Shown: piece after piece, positions 13,597 to 20,100 of the stretch | Layout of the letters: each line of letters starts with the position of its first letter | Numbering within the stretch: position 1 is the first letter of the stretch | Assembly (NCBI GenBank): GCA_022784805.1 | Contig: JALFYG010000215.1 | Coordinates: 1 to 20,100 of the forward strand | Source: Spirochaetales bacterium | GTDB lineage: Bacteria > Spirochaetota > Spirochaetia > Sphaerochaetales > Sphaerochaetaceae | Reading direction: 5' to 3' | Length of the DNA: 20,100 bases | The notes under the pieces: generated by a model | Database searches by the model: none | What the model was told of the DNA's origin: nothing | What the model saw: only the letters and a program-made list of their open reading frames with translations | Program-made: the position numbers and the translations under genes

Positions 13597-15554
13597 AGTG
13601 GGTGAATGTAGTATTGGCAGTGCCCTTTGAAGGGGAGTTCACATATTCCGTTCCAGAGAAGATGGAGAAGGAAGCTCTCTTTGGACGAAGGGTGATGGTA
13701 CCCTTTGGAAGAGCAAAAAAGACAGCCTTTATTGTCAAAGAGATTTATACAAAACCTGAAGTAGACTTTGAGATCAAAGACATCGACAGAGTCATAGATA
13801 AAGAAGAAGTCTTCAACAAGGATTTATTGGATACTGCAGTCTGGATGAAGAATATGTATCTCTCTCCAGTCGGAGTCAATCTCTCTTCCATGATCCCTTC
13901 CGGTAGGAGGGAGAGTGAGTCATCCCCATTCTTTACCTTCTCTTCCTTCTCTCCTGTAGAGAAACTGACAGATGAGCAGGAGAAGGCCCTTTCCCGTCTC
14001 CGCGCCTTTCATAACGATATGTTTTATCTCTATGGCGTGACAGGAAGCGGTAAAAGTGAAGTATATCTAAGACGAGCAGAGGATGTGATAAAAAACGGAA
14101 AACAGGTACTGTACTTGGTTCCTGAGATTACTCTCTCCCATCAAGTGTCGGGAGAAGTATACCAACGCTTTAATAAACGTGTTGCTATTCTCCATTCAGC
14201 CCTCACTCCATCCCAGCGCCTCAAGGTATGGCGGAGAATAATGAATGGAGACGTGGACTTGGTGGTGGGAGCTAGAAGCAGTGTCTTTGCTCCATTTAAG
14301 AATCTTGGGCTTATAATCATGGATGAAGAGCATGAAGGTGCTTATAAATCCGGACAGTCCCCGCGATATTCAGCCCGACAAGTTGCTCAGTACAGGGCAG
14401 GAAAATGGAAGGCTCAGCTTATTATGGGTTCCGCCACACCTTCTCTGGAGGCTTGGAATCTGATCAGGACTCAGAAAATTAAGTCTGTCGTAATGAGAAA
14501 CAGGATAGGGGAGGCATGCTTTCCAAAGATTTCCATTGTAAACATGAGGGGTGAGAAGAGAAACATAAGCCAGAAGTTGGAAGATGAAATAAGGAGTGCT
14601 CTCAAGGAGAAGAAAGGAGTAATTCTATTTCTCAATAGGCGTGGTTTCTCCTATGGCTATGAGTGCAGAAGCTGCGGGGCAGTTGTAGAGTGCCCCAACT
14701 GTTCTGTGGCCATGACTTATCATAAGGGGAAAAAGAGATTAATCTGCCACACCTGTGGATTCTCGGAGCCTTTGGTGAAGTCTTGTCCTGAGTGTGGTTC
14801 TTTCGATATCTCTCCCCGTGGATATGGAACAGAAAACGCAGAGGAAGAGGCAAGGGCCCTTTTCCCCTTTGCAAACATCGAGCGATTAGATACAGATGTC
14901 ACAGGTGGTGACAGCGAGAAGACCCAGGAGATTCTCTCCAAGTTCAAGGATGGAGAGATTGATATCCTCTTGGGAACCCAAATGATAGCAAAGGGTCTGA
15001 ACTTTCCCAAGGTGTCTCTGATAGGGATTCTAAATGCCGACTCATCCCTTGCCCTCCCTGATTTCAGGGCAGGAGAGAGGACCTTCGATCTCTTACACCA
15101 GGTTGCAGGAAGAGCTGGGCGTTATAGAGATGATGGAAAGGTCATCATCCAGACCACACAGCCTACAGCCCCGGCAATCCAAATGGCTGCCAATAATGAT
15201 TTGGAGCATTTCTATGAAAGGGAGCTTACCCAGCGTAAGGAGACTATGTTCCCTCCTTTCTCTAGGTTAATAAACTTGTCCATAAGAGGAAAAACCGAAG
15301 AGAAAGTAAAGGAAGCTTCTTTGGCTCTTGGTGATATGGCAGACAAAATGGCGGAGGAAGATGATGAAATCGAAGTATTCTCTCCATCCCCATGCCTTAT
15401 TGAAAAAATGGCAGGACAGTACAGATGGCATGTACTTCTCAGAAGCCAAAGTATATCGAGACTTCTTTCTTTCACCAGGACTCTTTTGGATTCATTCCTT
15501 CTTCCGTCTTCTCTTCATTTAGAGATTGATGTGGACCCGTTAAATCTATTCTGA
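13593..15554 (+). CDS. priA: Primosomal protein N' (replication restart helicase)
   Basis: Superfamily 2 DNA helicase that recognises stalled forks and reloads the replicative helicase. The 653-residue product has the N-terminal 3'-DNA-binding domain in short form (1-105), Walker A G-V-T-G-S-G-K-S (148-155), Walker B D-E-E-H (244-247), G-S-A-T-P (279-283), eight zinc-binding cysteines (C358, C361, C367, C370, C385, C388, C398, C401) and Q-V-A-G-R-A-G-R. It is somewhat shorter than E. coli PriA (732). The GTG start at 13593 overlaps the previous stop by 4 nt (GTGA), with GGGAG 7 nt upstream. The stop abuts that of the convergent SDR gene with no base between. Confidence 0.96.
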   Translation: MKWVNVVLAVPFEGEFTYSVPEKMEKEALFGRRVMVPFGRAKKTAFIVKEIYTKPEVDFEIKDIDRVIDKEEVFNKDLLDTAVWMKNMYLSPVGVNLSSMIPSGRRESESSPFFTFSSFSPVEKLTDEQEKALSRLRAFHNDMFYLYGVTGSGKSEVYLRRAEDVIKNGKQVLYLVPEITLSHQVSGEVYQRFNKRVAILHSALTPSQRLKVWRRIMNGDVDLVVGARSSVFAPFKNLGLIIMDEEHEGAYKSGQSPRYSARQVAQYRAGKWKAQLIMGSATPSLEAWNLIRTQKIKSVVMRNRIGEACFPKISIVNMRGEKRNISQKLEDEIRSALKEKKGVILFLNRRGFSYGYECRSCGAVVECPNCSVAMTYHKGKKRLICHTCGFSEPLVKSCPECGSFDISPRGYGTENAEEEARALFPFANIERLDTDVTGGDSEKTQEILSKFKDGEIDILLGTQMIAKGLNFPKVSLIGILNADSSLALPDFRAGERTFDLLHQVAGRAGRYRDDGKVIIQTTQPTAPAIQMAANNDLEHFYERELTQRKETMFPPFSRLINLSIRGKTEEKVKEASLALGDMADKMAEEDDEIEVFSPSPCLIEKMAGQYRWHVLLRSQSISRLLSFTRTLLDSFLLPSSLHLEIDVDPLNLF

Positions 15555-16349
15555 TCAGAAAAAGAGGGAGAAAATCCAATCTGTCAGAGGAGAAGGAAGA
15601 ATGGTGAGAAGCTTCATTTTGAAGCTGTTCTTTATGTTGTAATGGGCTCTAGGGTGTTTCTTTTCCGCGATTGCCGCCAGTTTCCTTCCGAAGATTTCAG
15701 GGTCTTTTGCCTTCTTCAGTTCCCCTGTCATCAAGTTTTTCATCTTTATAAGAAAATTCTTGTATAGATCAGTTTCAGCCAGGAGTGTATCAAACTGTCC
15801 GTTCACTGCCCCCTGCATATTTGTCTTGAAGGCTCCTGGTCGGATTGTTGTGACTCTAACCCCGCTTTTCTTCAGCTCACGTCTGAGAGAGTCTCCATAA
15901 AGCTCCACTGCATGCTTTGACATTGGGTAGTAGCCATGGAGAGGGATGGCTGTAATCTTGCCGTATTCGCTGGAAATGACAACAATAAGCCCCTTTCCCT
16001 TTATTACTAGCGGGGCAAAGATCCTGTTGAAATTGAAAGTTGCAAAAAGGTTGAGAGAGAAGATTTTTTCCACTTTACCTTCAGCTTTCTCAATAAAAGA
16101 ACCAAGTATTACGCAGCCGGAGAAGTTAGCAATGAAGTCTACTTTGTCTGTTCTTTCTTCGACTATCTTTCTTGCTCTCTCTATGCTTTCGTTGTCTGTC
16201 AAATCTGTCTTGATATAAAGAGTGCCATCTTCTTCTTTCTCTTCGTTTCTAATATCGAGGGCAAAGATAAAGTAGCCCTTTTTCTTCAATTCTTTTATGG
16301 TGGCTTCAGCCAATCCTGACATAGAGCCACCGATAACAGCATATTTCAT
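15555..16349 (-). CDS. Short-chain dehydrogenase/reductase (substrate unknown)
   Basis: A 264-residue classical SDR: a Rossmann fold oxidoreductase. Visible are the cofactor loop G-G-S-M-S-G-L-A (7-14), D32 at the end of the second strand (suggesting NAD(H) over NADP(H)), the N-F-S-G stretch (75-78) in place of N-A-G, Ser 126/127 before the catalytic Y141-x-x-x-K145, and R-P-G-A-F after it. The third glycine of the usual T-G-x-x-x-G-x-G is Ala14. A hydrophobic C-terminal segment (about 248-264) resembles SDRs that touch membranes or lipids. It follows the zinc-ribbon membrane protein gene after 5 nt (double stop TAATAA), with AAGGAAG at long spacing, so the two share a transcript. The substrate cannot be told. 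Confidence 0.88.
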   Translation of the reverse strand: MKYAVIGGSMSGLAEATIKELKKKGYFIFALDIRNEEKEEDGTLYIKTDLTDNESIERARKIVEERTDKVDFIANFSGCVILGSFIEKAEGKVEKIFSLNLFATFNFNRIFAPLVIKGKGLIVVISSEYGKITAIPLHGYYPMSKHAVELYGDSLRRELKKSGVRVTTIRPGAFKTNMQGAVNGQFDTLLAETDLYKNFLIKMKNLMTGELKKAKDPEIFGRKLAAIAEKKHPRAHYNIKNSFKMKLLTILPSPLTDWIFSLFF

Positions 16350-16354
16350 TCTTA

Positions 16355-17584
16355 TTAGTCTTCCTTGTTATTCTCGAAAAGAAGAGAGAGGGATGAAGGT
16401 GAGAATATCTTTGCCTTTTCCTTTTCCAGTTTGCAGAGAGGGCAATTATTCTCTTCATTAGATACTGGGATGCCACACTGTGGGCATAACCAGGAAGATG
16501 ATGTTTCGTCTTCTGTATAGAGCCACTTTGCATCCACGCCTTCTTTCTCCTTCAACTCTGAAAGGAAGAGAGAGAAGCTTTCTTCACTTGAAAGAGTGTT
16601 GATGGAAAGCTTATCGGGGCGGGCAATTTGTTTCTTACCCTTTAGGTTGGTGGTGGCTCCGCCCAGCTCCTCAAGAGAAGAGAGCCTGAATGTAGCCCTG
16701 TCTGTAGGAACACTGATTAGAGCGTTGATAGTTGTCTCGGAGAAAGGATTAATGACTGCATTGGACTTGAATTCTCTGATTCCATCCATAACCCAAGTAG
16801 AGGAAGTGAAAGTCTTATCGGAGATGTTTCTGACTTTGATGGAAACCAATGAGTTCTCTTTCTGCGTTCTGATAGTTGTCTCCTCAACAAGGATAGGGCT
16901 ATCAGTAACAAAGGTCGCACTGAGAATAGATGTAATCTTGACAGTATCAGATTCATCATAGTCGCCAGTTGTCTCGACTATTGTGATTTCTTCTTTTTCT
17001 TCTGCTTCTTCTTCAATTTCAGGAGTCTCTTCTACTTCTTGTGGTTCTACAACCTCTTCTTCTTGAGGTTTTTCTTCTTCTGTAACGGTTTCTTCTTCCA
17101 CCACAGTCTTTTCCTCTGTGACAGGAGGAACGGAAGTCGCTGTCTTCAATGACTCGATGTCTATTGGATCGAATTCCCACTCACGCTGTCTGTAGTAGCC
17201 ATACACAAGAGCCATGGCAAAGACGAGGAGAGTGTAAATAAATGCAGGAAGAACGTTTCCATAAGAAAGGTATGAAGCGATCAGGACAAGACAGAGAAGA
17301 GACTTCAACGTCTCACTGAAAAGAACCATCTTTCTGCCAAAGCTTGTCTTGCCGATTAAGGAAGGCAGGGCGATGATGGAGAGAACACCGCAGATAAGAG
17401 GATAGGAGGCATGTACCATTTCAACCCATCCTTTGAGACTATTGAGAGAAATGGTCTTTATGTAATAGAAACGCCCCAGTGCAATGAATAAAGCTATTAC
17501 TGCTGAAAGGGGTAGATATACGTAAGTATAAAGTTTATGGAATTTCATTCCTTTGTTAGTAGTTTCTGTTTTTTTCTCTGACAT
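16355..17584 (-). CDS. Four-helix membrane protein with acidic stalk and C-terminal zinc ribbon (unknown function)
   Basis: I do not recognise the family. The 409-residue protein has four predicted membrane helices (about 20-40, 60-80, 88-107, 111-131), then a Glu/Val/Thr/Pro-rich low-complexity stalk (about 152-204), a beta-rich domain (about 214-320) with K-V-R-N-I-S-D-K-T-F like a sandwich-type strand pair, a short helical part, and a zinc ribbon with C367-P-Q-C370 and C381-P-L-C384. With two or four helices inserted, the stalk and ribbon would be cytoplasmic; this is inference. The reading frame opens at ATG 17584 with no ribosome binding site but a -10-like TAGAAT ending 6 nt upstream. 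ATG at codon 13 is an alternative. The SDR gene follows after 5 nt. Confidence 0.75.
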   Translation of the reverse strand: MSEKKTETTNKGMKFHKLYTYVYLPLSAVIALFIALGRFYYIKTISLNSLKGWVEMVHASYPLICGVLSIIALPSLIGKTSFGRKMVLFSETLKSLLCLVLIASYLSYGNVLPAFIYTLLVFAMALVYGYYRQREWEFDPIDIESLKTATSVPPVTEEKTVVEEETVTEEEKPQEEEVVEPQEVEETPEIEEEAEEKEEITIVETTGDYDESDTVKITSILSATFVTDSPILVEETTIRTQKENSLVSIKVRNISDKTFTSSTWVMDGIREFKSNAVINPFSETTINALISVPTDRATFRLSSLEELGGATTNLKGKKQIARPDKLSINTLSSEESFSLFLSELKEKEGVDAKWLYTEDETSSSWLCPQCGIPVSNEENNCPLCKLEKEKAKIFSPSSLSLLFENNKED

Positions 17585-17590
17585 GCCATT

Positions 17591-17619
17591 ATTCTATTTC
17601 AGAGTTATGGAAATATCCA
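17591..17619 (-). promoter_or_regulatory. Probable promoter of the zinc-ribbon membrane protein gene, leaderless geometry
   Basis: On the minus strand TGGATA (17614-17619, four of six) and TAGAAT (17591-17596, five of six) are 17 bp apart. The -10 ends 6 nt before ATG 17584. Confidence 0.42.
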
Positions 17620-17670
17620 CAGATGAAAGATGATAAGATACTCTCTTTCTTTGTTTTTAGTCCTTCTTCT

Positions 17671-17699
17671 TTGTTTCAAATCTCCTGTTATGGTAAGAT
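17671..17699 (+). promoter_or_regulatory. Probable promoter of the uridine-kinase-like gene, leaderless geometry
   Basis: TTGTTT (17671-17676) and TAAGAT (17694-17699) are 17 bp apart, and TGG directly precedes the -10 as in extended -10 promoters. The -10 ends 6 nt before ATG 17706; no Shine-Dalgarno lies in between. Confidence 0.45.
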
Positions 17700-17705
17700 G
17701 AGTCC

Positions 17706-18257
17706 ATGGATAGAAACGAAAGAAAGGAAAGAATAATTGATCTCATAAAGAAAGGTGTCTCTGTAATCGCCATCGACGGTAGGTGTGCCAGCGGTAAGAG
17801 TACGCTAGCCGAGGATGTATCAAAAGAGATAGATGTGAACATTATCAAGATGGATGACTTCTTTCTTCCCCTTTCCCTCCGTACCCCGGAGCGTTTTTCT
17901 CTTCCTGGGGGAAATGTCCACTATGAGAGATTTAATGAAGAGGTAATAAATGGCTTGAAGAGTGGCAAGGACTTTTCCTACAGAGTCTTTTCCTGCTCCA
18001 AGATGGACTATGACGGGGAAAAGAAGATTCTCTCTTCCCTTCCCACAATCGTAGAAGGATCCTATGCCCTCCATCCTCTTCTTCCAGTATATTGGGAGAG
18101 GGCTTTCTTTCTTGATGTAGACAAAGAAGAGCAGATAATAAGACTCTCAAAAAGATGCCCGGAAAAGCTGGAAGCATTTAAAAATAGATGGATTCCTCTC
18201 GAAGAAGAGTATTTTTCCTACTATTCGATTCCAGCAAAGGCAGATGAGATTCTATAG
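17706..18257 (+). CDS. Uridine-kinase-like P-loop kinase
   Basis: A 183-residue P-loop kinase of the uridine kinase/phosphoribulokinase group. Walker A is G-R-C-A-S-G-K-S (25-32) after the strand V-I-A-I-D; M-D-D-F-F-L-P (49-55) carries the usual acidic residues, and N-V-H-Y-E-R-F (70-76) matches the family's D-x-x-R-F-like substrate region. V-E-G-S-Y-A-L-H (about 118-125) is the next typical strand. It is shorter than Udk (about 210) and the substrate could be a nucleoside or another small alcohol. It stands alone, is divergent from the zinc-ribbon gene, and its stop overlaps the convergent 131-residue gene by 6 nt (CTATAG). Confidence 0.82.
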   Translation: MDRNERKERIIDLIKKGVSVIAIDGRCASGKSTLAEDVSKEIDVNIIKMDDFFLPLSLRTPERFSLPGGNVHYERFNEEVINGLKSGKDFSYRVFSCSKMDYDGEKKILSSLPTIVEGSYALHPLLPVYWERAFFLDVDKEEQIIRLSKRCPEKLEAFKNRWIPLEEEYFSYYSIPAKADEIL

Positions 18258-18647
18258 GGATGAAAGCCTGAGCTGAGAGAGAACACCCTCTGTTCTTTTG
18301 ATAGCTTCATCTAGCTGTCTCTTGGCGTCACTTATTCTTGATTGGACGAATACATCCGCCAAGAAACCATCGAAGAAGAAATCTGCAAATGTAAGAAAGC
18401 CGTCGATGTTTATGTCTATGGCAGGAAGATACTGTAGTTCGTTCTTAAACTCCCATAGATCTACTCTTGCTTTATCCAACACTTTTCTTGCCTTATCTAT
18501 CTTCATATGCTTCATGAACCCGGTGAAACCGTTTCCCCCGAAGATGTCCAACAAGCCCCAATTTGATGCGGAAGATAATATGTCCCTTGCTTCCCTTAGG
18601 CTATAAAGGGCCTGTTCTCCTGCTCTGATTGCTCTTTCTTCACTCAT
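18252..18647 (-). CDS. Conserved-looking hypothetical protein, helical
   Basis: A 131-residue protein I cannot name. It is mainly helical: E-R-A-I-R-A-G-E-Q-A-L-Y-S-L at the start, then S-S-A-S-N-W-G-L-L-D-I-F-G-G and T-G-F-M-K-H-M-K-I-D (about 26-50), two charged helices, a Phe/Asp-rich hydrophobic stretch (about 83-100) and a final amphipathic helix. The Trp/Gly/Phe-rich core looks like a conserved family motif rather than random sequence, and I believe similar unnamed proteins occur in Clostridia and spirochaetes, but this is memory, not a search. No signal peptide. ATG 18647 has no close ribosome binding site; a -10-like element ends 6 nt upstream. Confidence 0.7.
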   Translation of the reverse strand: MSEERAIRAGEQALYSLREARDILSSASNWGLLDIFGGNGFTGFMKHMKIDKARKVLDKARVDLWEFKNELQYLPAIDINIDGFLTFADFFFDGFLADVFVQSRISDAKRQLDEAIKRTEGVLSQLRLSSL

Positions 18648-18653
18648 ATTTCT

Positions 18654-18682
18654 ATTCTCTCTTGTTTTTGACTTGGTCTCAA
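18654..18682 (-). promoter_or_regulatory. Probable promoter of the 131-residue gene, leaderless geometry
   Basis: On the minus strand TTGAGA (18677-18682, five of six) and GAGAAT (18654-18659, four of six) are 17 bp apart; the -10 ends 6 nt before ATG 18647. A competing reading is a perfect TATAAT further upstream (minus strand, 18717-18722) with AGGAGG at 18688-18693, though no -35 goes with it. Confidence 0.4.
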
Positions 18683-18742
18683 GACTTCCTCCTGAGAAGA
18701 AAAAACAATATTATTAATTATAAATAAAAGGAATTAATATAG

Positions 18743-19255
18743 ATGGAACCGATTTTGGAAATAGTAAAGGTTGGAGATGAAGTCTTGAAGGAGAAGTGTA
18801 CTCCAGTCAAGGAAATTGATTCTTCACTGAAAATGCTTACAGAAGCAATGTTTGATGAACTCTATGAGGCTGACGGCATAGGACTGGCAGCACCTCAGAT
18901 TGGAATCACTCAGCGTTTCTTCGTTGTTGATATCAGAGATGGAAATAGATATGTGTTCATTAACCCAGAGATCGTGGAGACCAGCATTGAAAAGGGTCCA
19001 TATGAAGAAGGATGCTTATCTATTCCTGGCGTGTACCATGATGTAATAAGACCATTGAAGGTCAAAGTGCAGGCAAGGGATGCAGATGGGAAGCTCTTCA
19101 ATCTCTCTGCTGATGGTCTCTTGGCTCGCGTTATCCAGCATGAATACGACCACCTTGAGGGAAAGCTCTTCATTGATCGCCTTACAGACGACGAAAGAGA
19201 GAAGATGCTGAAAGTTTATGAGAAGAAACAGAAGCGGGGCTGTAAGAAAAAATGA
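18743..19255 (+). CDS. def: Peptide deformylase
   Basis: Removes the formyl group from the N-terminal methionine of new proteins. The 170-residue product shows all three family motifs: G45-I-G-L-A-A-P-Q, E89-G-C-L-S and H133-E-Y-D-H, with metal ligands C91, H133 and H137 and catalytic E134. The start has AAGGA about 10 nt upstream. The 95-bp gap before it, shared with the divergent 131-residue gene, is very AT-rich (18700-18740), but I could not settle on a promoter pair. The 3' end overlaps fmt by 4 nt (ATGA), the standard def-fmt coupling. Confidence 0.96.
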   Translation: MEPILEIVKVGDEVLKEKCTPVKEIDSSLKMLTEAMFDELYEADGIGLAAPQIGITQRFFVVDIRDGNRYVFINPEIVETSIEKGPYEEGCLSIPGVYHDVIRPLKVKVQARDADGKLFNLSADGLLARVIQHEYDHLEGKLFIDRLTDDEREKMLKVYEKKQKRGCKKK

Positions 19256-20100
19256 AGATCCTCTATGCTGCGACAGATACAATAGCTGTACCTCTCCTTT
19301 CCCTCTTGGCGGAGAAAGGAATGGTAAGCGCTGTCTTTACAGCTCCTGATGCCCCGGGAAAGAGAGGTAAGACTCTAATTCCTACACCTATCAAAGTAAA
19401 AGCTTTGGAGTTGGGGCTTCCTGTTTATACCCCAGAGCATCTCAGGACAGAAGAAAGAGAGATAGTAAAATCTCTTTCTGTAGATACTCTTCTTTCTTTC
19501 TGTTACGGGAAAATATTCGGTCCTAAGTTTCTTGCTCTCTTTGAGCATACATTTAACGTTCATCCTTCTCCTCTTCCAAAGTACAGAGGCTGCGCTCCAA
19601 TATATGGCGCCATAAAAAACCTGGATAAAGAGACAGCCATTACTCTTCAGGAAATAGGGTTGGGAATAGACGAAGGAAGAATATTTGCTTCCCTTCCTGT
19701 CTCACTCTCTGGAGATGAGACTACTCTCTCACTGGAAGAGAGAGTCTCGGAGATGGTTCCTCCTTTTGTACTCGATACCCTGTCTGACATCGAGTCAATA
19801 GAGCCAAAAGAGCAGAGTGGAGAGGCTTCCTATACATCATTTATAAAGAAGGAAGACGGAGAGATAGATTGGACGAGAAGCGCAAGGGAGATCCACGCCC
19901 AGATCAGGGCATGTATCCCATGGCCTCGTGCATACTCTTTCCTAGGGGATGACAAATTACTTATCACCGGTGTCTATGGCAGTGCCTTTGATTCTTTTGA
20001 AGCCTCAAGTGAGGCTCCAGGAACTGTTGTAGGCCTTGAGAAAGGAAAGGGATTGAAGATTGCCACAGGAGATGGATACTTATATGTGACACGTGTGCTT
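19252..20100 (+). CDS. fmt: Methionyl-tRNA formyltransferase (partial, runs off the right edge)
   Basis: Formylates Met-tRNA(fMet) using 10-formyl-tetrahydrofolate, the step that def later reverses on the protein. Translation from ATG 19252 is open to the window edge, giving 283 residues of roughly 310-320. The catalytic triad is N102, H104 (F-N-V-H-P-S-P-L-P) and D140 (G-I-D-E-G), close to E. coli N106, H108, D144. L-P-K-Y-R-G-C-A-P-I follows the site, and the second-domain linker is marked by S-Y-T-S-F-I-K-K-E-D-G-E-I-D-W and I-R-A-C-I-P-W-P. The family often has H-G-S-L-L-P; here it is H-P-S-P-L-P. The start overlaps the def stop by 4 nt and lacks its own clear ribosome binding site. Confidence 0.95.
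   Translation, partial: MKILYAATDTIAVPLLSLLAEKGMVSAVFTAPDAPGKRGKTLIPTPIKVKALELGLPVYTPEHLRTEEREIVKSLSVDTLLSFCYGKIFGPKFLALFEHTFNVHPSPLPKYRGCAPIYGAIKNLDKETAITLQEIGLGIDEGRIFASLPVSLSGDETTLSLEERVSEMVPPFVLDTLSDIESIEPKEQSGEASYTSFIKKEDGEIDWTRSAREIHAQIRACIPWPRAYSFLGDDKLLITGVYGSAFDSFEASSEAPGTVVGLEKGKGLKIATGDGYLYVTRVL

Noticed and set aside
16975..17110. CT-rich plus-strand tract as a simple-sequence regulatory repeat
   Set aside because: It is the complement of GAA/GAG codons for the Glu-rich stalk of the minus-strand membrane protein; units are irregular.

Overview
The window looks like a chromosomal segment of a diderm, moderately AT-rich bacterium, most likely a spirochaete (Treponema/Sphaerochaeta-like). 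The reasons are a lipoprotein with an LPP20-type domain next to a secreted beta-rich protein, a large PreP-type M16C peptidase, Rpn/PD-(D/E)XK transposase-family remnants, and a c-di-AMP synthase/YbbR/acpS/truA/UDG-like/priA cluster. This placement is inference from gene content; no rRNA or other phylogenetic marker is present.

Layout. (1) 1-960: an AT-rich, decaying accessory patch with two partial copies of the C-terminal end of an Rpn-family nuclease, one frameshifted and one with an in-frame TGA, then non-coding sequence ending in a good promoter. (2) 974-4493, plus strand: pepT, a secreted beta-rich protein and an LPP20-like lipoprotein. (3) 4462-6019, minus strand: nfo (endonuclease IV), then a glycerophosphodiester phosphodiesterase. 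(4) 6103-15554, plus strand: a PreP-like M16C peptidase, then a tight seven-gene run glpK-dacA-cdaR-acpS-truA-UDG-like-priA in which nearly every junction overlaps or is a few bases long. (5) 15555-17584, minus strand: a membrane protein with an acidic stalk and C-terminal zinc ribbon, followed by an SDR oxidoreductase. (6) 17706-18257, plus strand: a small uridine-kinase-like P-loop kinase, facing a minus-strand 131-residue conserved hypothetical (18252-18647). (7) 18743 to the right edge: def and the start of fmt, the pair that handles the formyl group of initiator methionine.

How they work together. glpK and the phosphodiesterase both yield glycerol-3-phosphate. dacA and cdaR make and modulate c-di-AMP. 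acpS activates acyl carrier protein. truA, def and fmt serve translation. nfo, priA and perhaps the UDG-like protein serve DNA repair and replication restart.

The most interesting signal is regulatory. Five genes that begin transcription units and lack a Shine-Dalgarno sequence (the M16C peptidase, nfo, the zinc-ribbon membrane protein, the kinase and the 131-residue protein) all carry promoter-like hexamers with a 17-bp spacer whose -10 ends 6-7 nt before the ATG. That geometry predicts leaderless transcripts. Other notable points are convergent genes that abut or overlap at their stop codons, and a UDG-like protein that keeps its Fe-S cysteines but lacks recognisable active-site motifs. I saw no tRNA, rRNA, CRISPR array, complete IS element or phage gene.
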